Below the pieces are notes generated by a model, which saw only the letters and a program-made list of their open reading frames with translations, was not told the DNA's origin and did not search any database. From assembly GCA_008017255.1 (NCBI GenBank), contig SSHD01000033.1:1-7721 (forward strand): DNA of 7,721 nucleotides, given 5' to 3'. This document shows, in pieces, positions 1 to 5,847 of this stretch (positions are counted from its first letter, which is position 1; every line of letters starts with the position of its first letter). The stretch comes from Acinetobacter sp. GTDB taxonomy: Bacteria; Pseudomonadota; Gammaproteobacteria; Pseudomonadales; Moraxellaceae. A program made the position numbers and the translations under genes.

Positions 1-6
1 GTGATG

Positions 7-12
7 TATAAT
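7..12 (+). promoter_or_regulatory. Candidate -10 box upstream of bolA
   Basis: A perfect TATAAT hexamer lies 31 nt before the bolA start codon. That would place transcription start near position 19 and leave a leader of about 25 nt. The matching -35 element would lie outside the window, so the promoter cannot be confirmed. A GAGTGA stretch at 35-40 could serve as a modest ribosome binding site for the ATG at 44. Confidence 0.4.
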
Positions 13-43
13 GAGGTATTAATCTGACTGTATCGAGTGACGG

Positions 44-355
44 ATGAATACTTTAGAACAACAACTGATCGAGTGTTTACAGGCACTCGCGCCGAGTCAT
101 CTGGATGTCATCAATGAATCGGCAGGGCACGGTGGTTATTTCCCTGGCAAAGAATCGCATTTTAAAGTGATTGTGGTCAGCGAAGCCTTTGACGGACTGC
201 GCTTAGTACAACGCCATCAAAAAATTTATGCCCTAACTACAGGCTTAATGAGCCCAGAGCGCATTCATGCTTTGGCAATACATGCTTATTTGCCAAGCGA
301 ATGGCAAGGTCAAGCCCCGGCCAGTCCCGATTGTGCGCATGCACCAAAGTCTTAA
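44..355 (+). CDS. bolA: BolA family transcriptional regulator / Fe-S-linked protein
   Basis: This is a 103-residue BolA protein, close to the 105 residues of E. coli BolA. BolA proteins have a class-II KH-like fold, bind monothiol glutaredoxins through a shared [2Fe-2S] cluster, and in enterobacteria act as a stress and morphology regulator. The sequence shows the family core: an ESAGH segment at residues 25-29, ESHFKVIVVS at 37-46, the RHQKIY helix at 57-62, and IHALAIHAY at 74-82 with the conserved C-terminal histidine (His80). It also shares the ending pattern of E. coli BolA, an EW(Q/E)G motif followed by an ASP-x-C segment (Cys97). This makes it BolA proper rather than the shorter IbaG/YrbA type. 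Its stop codon overlaps the Shine-Dalgarno of the next gene, so the two are probably cotranscribed. The family call is firm; the regulatory role in this organism is inferred. Confidence 0.93.
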   Translation: MNTLEQQLIECLQALAPSHLDVINESAGHGGYFPGKESHFKVIVVSEAFDGLRLVQRHQKIYALTTGLMSPERIHALAIHAYLPSEWQGQAPASPDCAHAPKS

Positions 356-364
356 GGAAGATAC

Positions 365-760
365 ATGGACGTCGTTTTACTCATTAAAATCATTCACATG
401 TCGGCGCTTAGCCTACTCATCGTTGTGTTCTTGGCACGTGCCGCAACCTTATTTGTTGGGGTGCAAGAAGACCAACAACCGAATCCTAAAGCCCGCACCG
501 CATTGGTTGGTTTACAACATTTAGCCCTAACCTTAATCGTGATGACGGGTGTTGCCTTGTTGTGGCTGAACAAATTTGAAGTACAGCCGTGGTTTTATGC
601 CAAAGTAATTTTATTTTTGGTGCTATGTTCTGCTTTAAGCAAAGCCTACAAAAAAGACCCGAGCGTGGTCTTGGCGCAGCGCCGTGCAGGGGTGATACTT
701 GCTGCCTTTGCGTTACTGGCCATACTGGGCTTAGTGATGCTCAAGCCGGTTTTTGGCTAA
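365..760 (+). CDS. SirB2-family inner-membrane protein
   Basis: This 131-residue, very hydrophobic protein has about four membrane helices (roughly residues 5-30, 46-68, 76-95 and 106-127). It matches the SirB2/YchQ family pattern: an early K-x-x-H (Lys8, His11) followed by F-L-A-R near residue 25, then QH-x-x-LT with MTGV at 51-63, PW-x-x-x-K at 75-80, and an arginine pair before the last helix. SirB2 was named as a Salmonella invasion-gene up-regulator, but its biochemical activity is unknown, so the family name should not be read as a virulence function. Translation is well supported by TAAGGAAG at 353-360, whose TAA is the bolA stop, with a 6-nt gap from AAGGA to the ATG. This coupling implies a bolA-sirB2 operon. 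No U-rich terminator follows, so transcripts may continue into parA. Confidence 0.8.
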   Translation: MDVVLLIKIIHMSALSLLIVVFLARAATLFVGVQEDQQPNPKARTALVGLQHLALTLIVMTGVALLWLNKFEVQPWFYAKVILFLVLCSALSKAYKKDPSVVLAQRRAGVILAAFALLAILGLVMLKPVFG

Positions 761-799
761 TTGTTTGACATTGTTTTAGTAAATATTTTAGGACTCGGT

Positions 800-817
800 T
801 AAACTGCGTGCAGTTTA
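800..817. promoter_or_regulatory. Perfect 18-bp inverted repeat upstream of parA
   Basis: Positions 800-817 form a perfect inverted repeat with 8-bp arms, TAAACTGC and GCAGTTTA, around a GT centre, ending 23 nt before the parA start. No U-run follows, so it is not a classical terminator. Its place in the 80-nt sirB2-parA gap fits an operator or an mRNA leader hairpin. A perfect -35 hexamer (TTGACA, 765-770) lies upstream, but the best -10 at proper spacing is poor (TAGGAC, 789-794). A TATAAA at 816-821 overlaps the right arm. The same half-site recurs at 3672-3694. The regulatory role is inference. Confidence 0.4.
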
Positions 818-840
818 TAAAAATTCAATAGAGGGAAATC

Positions 841-1680
841 ATGTTAACGCGTGTGGTGTTTAACCAAAAAGGTGGCGTAGGCAAATCAAGTATTACCATT
901 AACCTAGCGGCAATTAGCGCGCAAAAAGGCTTAAGAACTTTGGTGATAGACCTCGACCCGCAAGCCAACTCCAGCCAATACCTATTGGGTGAAGATGCCA
1001 CTTATTCGGCCGATAAAGCCGCATTAGAGCCAAATATGGAAACCTTTTTTGAAGATATTTTAGGCAGCACGCAGCAAAAAAGTTTAATTGGCAATGCCAT
1101 TGGGTCAATTCTTAAAACCCCTCGTGGCAAAGGTTTAGACAGTTATGTACACCGTACTTCGTTTGCAAATTTAGATGTAATTCCTGCCAGCCCAAGTTTA
1201 GGCGCTTTAGAGCATGCCTTAGAAACCAAACACAAAATTTATAAACTACGCGATTCAATTCAGTCTTTAAGCGCACGCTATGACCGTATTTTTATAGATA
1301 CGCCGCCAGCATTTAATTTCTTTACTTTATCGGCGCTGATTTCGGCAGATCGGGTGTTAATTCCGTTCGATTGCGATGTATTTTCTAAACGTGCGTTACA
1401 AACTTTGATTGAAAATGTGCTCGAAACTCAAGATGATCATAATGATCGCTTAGAGATTGAAGGGATTGTAGTCAATCAATTCCAAGCGCAAGCCAAACTG
1501 CCACGTGAAGTGGTGCAACAGCTCAAAGATGAAGGTTTGCCGGTTTTGGACAGCATGTTACCGCCTTCGGTATTGATGAAAGAATCACATCAAAAGAATT
1601 TGCCGCTGATTCATTTGGCAGCCGAGCATAAGTTGACTCTGGCTTATGTGACCTTGTTCGATGAAATTGAGCACAAATAA
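841..1680 (+). CDS. Orphan ParA/MinD-superfamily ATPase
   Basis: This 279-residue protein is a ParA-type deviant Walker ATPase. The N-terminal loop NQKGGVGKSS (residues 8-17) carries both the signature lysine (Lys10) and the catalytic Walker A lysine (Lys15). DLDPQANSS (37-45) supplies Asp37 and Asp39, and the Walker B strand is IFIDTPP (150-156, Asp153). An expanded stretch around residues 50-110 has helices rich in Glu, Gln and Lys. ParA ATPases dimerise on ATP, bind DNA or membrane surfaces and position cargo such as plasmids, chromosome origins or protein complexes. No ParB or centromere-like repeat array is visible here, so this is more likely a solo chromosomal homologue than a replicon partition gene. 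GAGGG at 831-835 gives a good ribosome binding site. A double TAA stop is followed 15 nt later by a lipoprotein gene, probably cotranscribed. The cargo is unknown. Confidence 0.9.
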   Translation: MLTRVVFNQKGGVGKSSITINLAAISAQKGLRTLVIDLDPQANSSQYLLGEDATYSADKAALEPNMETFFEDILGSTQQKSLIGNAIGSILKTPRGKGLDSYVHRTSFANLDVIPASPSLGALEHALETKHKIYKLRDSIQSLSARYDRIFIDTPPAFNFFTLSALISADRVLIPFDCDVFSKRALQTLIENVLETQDDHNDRLEIEGIVVNQFQAQAKLPREVVQQLKDEGLPVLDSMLPPSVLMKESHQKNLPLIHLAAEHKLTLAYVTLFDEIEHK

Positions 1681-1695
1681 TAAGTCGAGATGCTT

Positions 1696-2088
1696 ATGAA
1701 ACGTTCATTTGGATTACTGAGTGTCGCAGCGATTAGCGTACTGCTTGGGGCTTGCGTTTCTACAGTGAAACCGAGTTATGTGTCGCCTACGCAATATCAA
1801 GCGCTCAATTGCTCGCAATTGCAGGCAGAATATAATCGCATTCAATACTATGTCGATAATGGCGTGCAAACGCCGAAGCGCACTGGTGTGGGTGTCGGCA
1901 TTGGGCTTGGCGGTGGTTGGGGCAGAGGTGGTTGGGCCTTTGGTCCGTCCATTTCGGTCAATATGGGTCAATCCATGAATACGAAAAATACCGAATTGGC
2001 ACAATTGCTTGGTCAGCAAGATGCAATTGTGCAGGCGGCAAAGTTTAAAAACTGCCCCATTATCGTGAAAGCAACCGCTAAAACTTAA
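1696..2088 (+). CDS. Small glycine-rich lipoprotein of unknown function
   Basis: I do not recognise a named family for this 130-residue protein. It starts with a basic n-region (MKR), a hydrophobic stretch and a lipobox LLGAC, so it should be lipidated at Cys20. The residue after that Cys is Val rather than Asp, which favours the outer membrane. A hydrophilic helix follows (about 34-53), then a Gly-rich segment at 64-83 with repeated GVG, GGG and GRGG patterns, and a second helix (about 97-115). Cys39 and Cys120 flank the mature domain and could form a disulfide. An in-frame ATG at 1690 would add two residues. I prefer 1696 because GAG at 1687-1689 is then 6 nt away, whereas it directly abuts the ATG at 1690. 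The gene follows parA by 15 nt and is closed by the terminator at 2149-2187, so the pair looks like one unit. Confidence 0.82.
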   Translation: MKRSFGLLSVAAISVLLGACVSTVKPSYVSPTQYQALNCSQLQAEYNRIQYYVDNGVQTPKRTGVGVGIGLGGGWGRGGWAFGPSISVNMGQSMNTKNTELAQLLGQQDAIVQAAKFKNCPIIVKATAKT

Positions 2089-2148
2089 AGTCGTGCCGCT
2101 TTAGGCTTAAAACTAAAGTTTAGCAAAATGTTTCATTTTATTGTTATG

Positions 2149-2187
2149 AAAATCAGTCGTTTGAGTTTTTTAGACGGCTGATTTTTT
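2149..2187 (+). terminator. Rho-independent terminator after the lipoprotein gene
   Basis: A 12-bp stem pairs 2149-2160 with 2174-2185, with one G-U pair (2157/2177). It encloses a 13-nt loop and ends in a run of six T (2182-2187). It lies 60 nt after the lipoprotein stop and would end the forward parA-lipoprotein transcript. Confidence 0.8.
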
Positions 2188-2279
2188 GTATTTATGCCCA
2201 CGAAGTAACCGTTTAAAACTTGTATTTGCGCACCCAATTCGTTTAAGGTGGCGACCATCTCAATTGCATTGCTTGCTGT

Positions 2280-2861
2280 ATGTTTGAAAGTTGGTTCTTT
2301 GTTGTAACGCTATTGGCGGTGTTGTTAATACCGGGTGCAAATAATGCGCTGTTAGCGCATGCCAGCTATCAAAACGGTGTCGTCAAAAGCCTATGGATGA
2401 TTCCGGTACTGTGGCTTGGTTATGTGTACGGCATTGCTTTGTGGGCTTTGTTGATACATTTATTTGAACCGATTTGGCCAGCTTTGGGACAAATTTTTTA
2501 TATCCTCAGTTTGTTGTATGTGTTTTGGATGGTATTTCGGCTGTGGAAACGTGATCAGTTATTAAGCTATGCACAACAACAGCGCGCGTCATCGTTATTT
2601 TTTGCCAGTTTTAAAAACCCTAAAACGGTGTTGTTAGCTGCGGGCATTTTTCCAGATCAGACGTGGCAATCAGTGCAAAGTTGTTTGCATATGTTTGGTG
2701 TTTTTAGTGCCATACTCATTGTGGTGATGCTATTTTGGATGAGTTTTGGGCCCATGTTGTTATCTGGGCGGTTAAAAAAAATAAAAGCCGACCAAATGTA
2801 TACTGGGTCGGCGCTGTTACTGCTCATTTGTGCTTTACCGCTGCTGCAGCATTTATTTTAA
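2280..2861 (+). CDS. LysE/RhtB-type amino-acid exporter family protein
   Basis: This 193-residue membrane protein has about six hydrophobic segments (roughly 5-25, 36-60, 68-88, 106-124, 137-160 and 173-192), the size and layout of LysE/RhtB exporters. The diagnostic N-terminal motif appears as IPGANNALLAHASYQNG (17-33), where typical members have PGPN followed by a small-residue helix and a Gly. The mid-protein motif is FKNPKTVLLAAGIFP (111-125), matching the usual F-x-NPK...FP. Family members export amino acids or related metabolites to relieve excess; the substrate cannot be read from sequence. Pro20 of the usual PGPN is Ala here, a mild deviation. There is no obvious Shine-Dalgarno before ATG 2280; the start is chosen because family proteins begin shortly before this helix, and an in-frame stop lies upstream at 2244-2246. 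It converges on dedA with a 7-nt gap. Confidence 0.8.
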   Translation: MFESWFFVVTLLAVLLIPGANNALLAHASYQNGVVKSLWMIPVLWLGYVYGIALWALLIHLFEPIWPALGQIFYILSLLYVFWMVFRLWKRDQLLSYAQQQRASSLFFASFKNPKTVLLAAGIFPDQTWQSVQSCLHMFGVFSAILIVVMLFWMSFGPMLLSGRLKKIKADQMYTGSALLLLICALPLLQHLF

Positions 2862-2868
2862 AAGCTGC
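2846..2868. other. Hairpin at the convergent LysE-type gene / dedA junction
   Basis: GCAGC (2846-2850) pairs with GCTGC (2864-2868). Inner TTTA/TAAA pairing continues the stem after one A-A mismatch, leaving a 3-nt loop. The structure spans the stop codon of the forward gene and ends next to the dedA stop. Neither side has a U-run, so it may protect or separate the converging 3' ends rather than act as a strong intrinsic terminator. Confidence 0.35.
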
Positions 2869-3507
2869 TTAAGACGCTGCACCACGCTTCATTTTTTGCC
2901 GAATAAAACCAATAATGCCTGGTAAAATACTAATAAAAATAATGCCAAAAATTAAATGTGTGAAGTTGTCTTTCACAATTGGCATGTTACCAAACAGATA
3001 ACCTAGGGTAATAAACGAAGCGATCCAACAAAAAGCACCAATCACGTTATAAGATAAAAAATACTTATAATTCATGCTGCCTGCACCAGCGACAAAGGGT
3101 GCAAAGGTACGTGCAAAGGGTACAAAACGGGCAAAAATAATAGTTTTTCCGCCGTGGCGCTCAAAAAACTTTTGGGTTTTAATTAAATGCTGCTTATTGA
3201 TAAAACGTGAATTGATTTCAAACACACGCGGACCGATATAACGCCCAATATGATAATTCACGGTATCGCCCAACACGGCAGCTATAAACAGCAGTATGCC
3301 CAATAACCACGGATCCATTGCCCCAGTAGATGCGGCCAAAGCCCCCGCAGCAAACAGCAAGCTATCGCCAGGTAAAAACGGCATCACCACTAAACCAGTT
3401 TCCACAAAAATAATCAGGAATAAAATGGCGTAAATCCACACTCCATAATCGCGAATAAATTCTAAAAGATGCTGGTCTACGTGCAGAATAAAGTCAAACA
3501 GTTCCAT
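2869..3507 (-). CDS. dedA: DedA family inner-membrane protein
   Basis: This is a 212-residue member of the DedA/VTT (SNARE-associated) family, close in length and order to E. coli DedA (219 residues). Shared stretches include YGVWIYAILFLIIF (21-34), ETGLVVMPFLPGDSLLF (36-52), GDTVNYHIGR (80-89), HGGKTIIFARFVPFARTFAPF (118-138) and ILPGIIGFIR (194-203). Glu36, Asp48, Arg127 and Arg133 fall where the functionally important acidic and arginine residues of E. coli YqjA lie, with a constant offset of three. DedA proteins are linked to proton-motive-force homeostasis and cell division. Some members recycle lipid carriers such as undecaprenyl phosphate across the membrane, with effects on polymyxin tolerance. 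Which lipid this one handles is not visible. The leader has no clear Shine-Dalgarno, only AGG some 12 nt from the start. The gene faces the LysE-type gene tail to tail. Confidence 0.93.
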   Translation of the reverse strand: MELFDFILHVDQHLLEFIRDYGVWIYAILFLIIFVETGLVVMPFLPGDSLLFAAGALAASTGAMDPWLLGILLFIAAVLGDTVNYHIGRYIGPRVFEINSRFINKQHLIKTQKFFERHGGKTIIFARFVPFARTFAPFVAGAGSMNYKYFLSYNVIGAFCWIASFITLGYLFGNMPIVKDNFTHLIFGIIFISILPGIIGFIRQKMKRGAAS

Positions 3508-3537
3508 GAAAGTGTTAAGCCTGTGAATGTGAGCTAA

Positions 3538-3566
3538 ATCCTAGCAGTGCATCTGCTGAATGTCAG
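3538..3566 (-). promoter_or_regulatory. Candidate sigma-70 promoter of dedA
   Basis: On the minus strand CTGACA (3566-3561, five of six matches to TTGACA) is followed by a 17-nt spacer and TAGGAT (3543-3538, four of six). Transcription would start near 3531 and leave a leader of about 24 nt. A short inverted repeat, AGCAG/CTGCT (3543-3547 and 3553-3557), sits between the two boxes. Confidence 0.5.
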
Positions 3567-3625
3567 TATAAAATTAAAATAATTGTGCATACCATGTCAT
3601 GCTCGTATCGCTACACAGTGATCTG

Positions 3626-3715
3626 GCAACATTTGTTTTGTTGCATATATAGAACTATATGATGTGAATTTGCAGTTTAAAACCATTAAACTGCGGACCA
3701 AACTAGCATTATATT
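3626..3715 (+). promoter_or_regulatory. Inverted-repeat-rich promoter region of the DoxX gene
   Basis: Three inverted repeats lie in a row: GCAACA/TGTTGC (3626-3631 and 3639-3644), ATATAG-AA-CTATAT (3647-3660), and GCAGTTTAA/TTAAACTGC (3672-3680 and 3686-3694, 5-nt spacer). Two weak sigma-70 candidates overlap them: TTGTTT (3633-3638) with TATATG (3656-3661) at 17 nt, and TTAAAC (3686-3691) with TATATT (3710-3715) at 18 nt. In the second, the right arm of the third repeat covers the -35, as expected for a repressor site. No regulator is identified; role and promoter assignment are inference. Confidence 0.4.
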
Positions 3716-3737
3716 CAAAACAAAGATGAAAGAATTT

Positions 3738-4158
3738 ATGATGTTAAATCCAAACGTAATGCTGAAAAATATCGTCACTCAGAGCGGAGTGGAAAATGCA
3801 GTCACCCTGTTGGCACGTATGCTCATGAGTTATATTTTTATTGTCGCCGGTTGGGGAAAAATCGCCACGTTATAGTGCAACGGCGGGGTATATGGAATCG
3901 CTTGGTGTGCCGGCTGGTTTGTTGCCATTGGTCATTTTTGTTGAGCTGGGCGGTGGTTTGGCGCTGTTATTTGGTTTGCAAGCCCGTGTTGCCGCATTGG
4001 GTTTAGGGGTGTTTAGTGTGTTGACGGCGTTTCTATTTCATGGTGGTGCAGATGACAGCATCAATTTTATGAAAAACTTGGCGATGGCAGGTGGTCTGTT
4101 CTACATCATGCTGTATGGGGTTGGGCGTTTGAGCTTAGACCATCTGTTAGAAAAGTAA
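3738..4158 (+). pseudogene. DoxX-family membrane protein gene broken by a one-base frameshift
   Basis: The first frame runs from ATG 3738 (or 3741) through residues that end AGWGKIAT and hits TAG at 3873-3875. The protein then continues in the next forward frame with YSATAGYMESLGVPAGLLPLVIF to the stop at 4156-4158. Removing one T from 3870-3871 restores a protein of about 138 residues (from 3741), the usual DoxX size. It would have the family's AGW-x-K...TAGYMESLGVP junction, four membrane helices, ELGGG-LALLFG and a MKNLAMAGGL helix. DoxX proteins are small inner-membrane proteins, often linked to respiratory or thiol-stress complexes; their exact role is unclear. The extra base could also lie in GGGGAAAAA (3853-3861), a typical sequencing-error site. 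As given, no normal product is made: a TTG at 3841 opens the second frame without a ribosome site, and ATG 3892 would lose the first helix. An in-frame ATG at 3726 is a less likely start. Confidence 0.82.
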
Positions 4159-4174
4159 TGCAGTACGCAATAAA

Positions 4175-4198
4175 AAACCGAGGGCAATCCCTCGGTTT
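4175..4198 (-). terminator. Strong terminator of the DUF445 gene, possibly bidirectional
   Basis: A perfect 10-bp stem (4175-4184 with 4189-4198; AAACCGAGGG on the plus strand) encloses a 4-nt loop. Read on the minus strand it is followed by a run of six T (4177-4172, partly in the stem), the classical form, and lies 14 nt past the DUF445 stop. On the plus strand, after the DoxX gene, only three T follow, so it would be weaker there. Confidence 0.85.
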
Positions 4199-4211
4199 GG
4201 CTGTTGCAGAT

Positions 4212-5450
4212 TTACAGCATAAACAAAATTTGCATTTCGCCGACCATAAAGCCTAGCACCGCACCGACCACAATCAGCGCCCATTCATCTTCTTTAAAGG
4301 CTGGACGTAACATACCTTCAAATTCTTCTGGGGTTAAGCGTTGCATACGCTCGATTAACGTTTGGCGAATGTTCATGGCATCTTCAGCATAAGATTCCAC
4401 ATAACGCATGGTATCGGGCAGTTGCGCTAAAATACGCTTGGCCACATCAGCTTTTAAATTTTGATATTTCTCACCACCAATCGCATACACCACCAATGGG
4501 CGCACAATACCAGCTTGTAAATCAATTTCTTGTTTAACATGACGGCTGACCAGCTCAATCACTTTATCGGCTTTACTACCAGTGAACAGCTCTTCCATCA
4601 TATTGCGTGAGGTGAGCAATTGTTTAGAAATGAGCGCTGCATAGTCAGCCGCCACTTCATTTTGACGTTTAATAAACAGCCCTTGCCAAGTGTAGCCCAA
4701 GATTTTTTTCGGATACAGTGGGCGGAACATCATTTGTAAGGCCATCCAGTCACTGAAAAAGCCGACAAAACCACCGAACAATGGCAGCATCCAAGGGTAT
4801 TTGCCTTGAGTGACAATCCAGCACGCCATTTGAATAATCCCGATACCAAAACCAAAAATAAAACCGACATTACTAAAGAACTTAAACTCTTGTTTGCCGA
4901 CTTTTTTAAAGATTTCATTGAGCAGGCGTTTATCTTTGGTTAAGTTGCTGACCACCATATGCTTAATGTCAAAGTATACCGTGACATTTTTTTGCACCTC
5001 ACTCATGATATGTTCAACAATTTCAGGTGCTTTGGCTTGAACACGTTTAATCAGGCGTTGTCTTGCAAACTCGGGCATGCCTTCCCATAAACCGGGCTGA
5101 TATTGCTGCGCCACTTCACGAGTAATTTCTTCAGCGGCACTTAACAGGGGTTTTTCGATTTCTTTGGCAATGCGTTTCGGGTCAAGTCGGGCAAAAATTT
5201 CTTCGGGTTTAATGAGTTTCGAGGTCATTAATTCAACCGCAATGGAGGCCATTTTTTCTGCTTTACGCGGCACAATACCTTGCCAACCAAGCGGCAGACC
5301 AAATAGTTTGAGCCCTTTAAATTCAAGCGGTGCGAACATCATTTGAATCGCAACCACTTTGGTTACATAACCAATCAAACCGCTAATAAATGGGATCGAA
5401 ACATATAACCAAAAATTTTGTTGAAAATCCGCAAGCATTTCTTGGAACAT
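4212..5450 (-). CDS. DUF445 family membrane protein with tandem internal repeat
   Basis: This 412-residue protein belongs to the DUF445 (YheB-like) family, whose function is unknown to me. It has hydrophobic segments near residues 13-35, 192-215, 221-243 and 388-411, separated by long charged helical stretches (60-190 and 258-385), so the soluble parts probably form helical bundles on one face of the membrane. Two halves are related. Residues 19-80 (G-x-x-G-Y-V-T, QMMF at 36-39, WQG at 56-58) mirror 221-283 (G-F-x-S-D-W, QMMF at 239-242, WQG at 255-257). VG-x-x-x-GF-x-x-G-x-x-Q at 195-207 recurs at 395-407. The start at 5450 has AAGGA on the minus strand (5466-5462), though its 11-nt spacing is long. 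The gene is monocistronic, diverges from guaA, and ends at a strong terminator. Confidence 0.88.
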   Translation of the reverse strand: MFQEMLADFQQNFWLYVSIPFISGLIGYVTKVVAIQMMFAPLEFKGLKLFGLPLGWQGIVPRKAEKMASIAVELMTSKLIKPEEIFARLDPKRIAKEIEKPLLSAAEEITREVAQQYQPGLWEGMPEFARQRLIKRVQAKAPEIVEHIMSEVQKNVTVYFDIKHMVVSNLTKDKRLLNEIFKKVGKQEFKFFSNVGFIFGFGIGIIQMACWIVTQGKYPWMLPLFGGFVGFFSDWMALQMMFRPLYPKKILGYTWQGLFIKRQNEVAADYAALISKQLLTSRNMMEELFTGSKADKVIELVSRHVKQEIDLQAGIVRPLVVYAIGGEKYQNLKADVAKRILAQLPDTMRYVESYAEDAMNIRQTLIERMQRLTPEEFEGMLRPAFKEDEWALIVVGAVLGFMVGEMQILFML

Positions 5451-5847
5451 TATTGTACTGGTCCTTCGGGTCTAAACTGTTGCTTGTTAAGGCTGAAGCT
5501 ATAGGGAGAGTGAAATATTATTAGGATATCGGCAATATTTTACCGTTTGATTTCCTTGCTTCATTTTCCTTTTTCTAAACTCATGCTAATGACAAAGTTC
5601 CATCTTATCTTTGTCAATACTTTGGTCTATTTTTGTTTTGCCATCTTAGCACCAATTTCAGCTTTGTGCCGCTTAGAAACATAGATTAGGCAGTTTTTTC
5701 GGCTAAATTCAGTGGAAATTTAATTTAAATATCAATGCAAATTCAGCTTGGGCGGTATAAAACTGGATAGGTGATGAATTGCGGTGCGTCTAAGCCTGAA
5801 AAATGCTAGAATATCTCGCTTAATTCCTTTGCTTTTTTTGACTCACC
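5451..5847. other. Divergent intergenic region between the DUF445 gene and guaA
   Basis: No convincing gene is seen in these 397 nt. From left to right: the minus-strand ribosome site of the DUF445 gene (5462-5466); an inverted repeat TGACAAAG/CTTTGTCA (5590-5597 and 5609-5616), whose right arm provides a minus-strand TTGACA (5617-5612) but no good -10 at 17 nt; a very AT-rich block at 5716-5735 that could act as an UP element; a TATAAA at 5756-5761 without a clear -35; and the extended -10 assigned to guaA at 5804-5812. I see no riboswitch-like fold. Confidence 0.6.
5804..5812 (+). promoter_or_regulatory. Extended -10 promoter element of guaA
   Basis: TGCTAGAAT combines a TG extension with TAGAAT (five of six matches to TATAAT), ending 35 nt before the guaA start. 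No good -35 is found 16-18 nt upstream, which is common for extended -10 promoters. Transcription would start near 5819 and give a pyrimidine-rich leader of about 29 nt. Confidence 0.55.

Noticed and set aside
765..794. Promoter for parA based on the perfect TTGACA at 765-770
   Set aside because: No acceptable -10 lies 16-18 nt downstream; the best is TAGGAC with three of six matches, so I did not list it as a promoter.
841..1680. ParA as a sign of a plasmid or integrated element
   Set aside because: No ParB, iterons, replication initiator, integrase or attachment repeats are present, and the neighbours are ordinary chromosomal genes.
1714..2019. A 101-codon minus-strand frame over the lipoprotein gene
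   Set aside because: The plus-strand frame has a convincing lipobox signal peptide and ribosome site; the antisense frame has neither and its composition is atypical.
5499..5564. A 21-codon minus-strand open frame upstream of the DUF445 gene, preceded by an A/G-rich stretch
   Set aside because: The purine stretch is too close to the ATG (AGGA with a 2-nt gap), the peptide has no recognisable features, and a frame this short is expected by chance.
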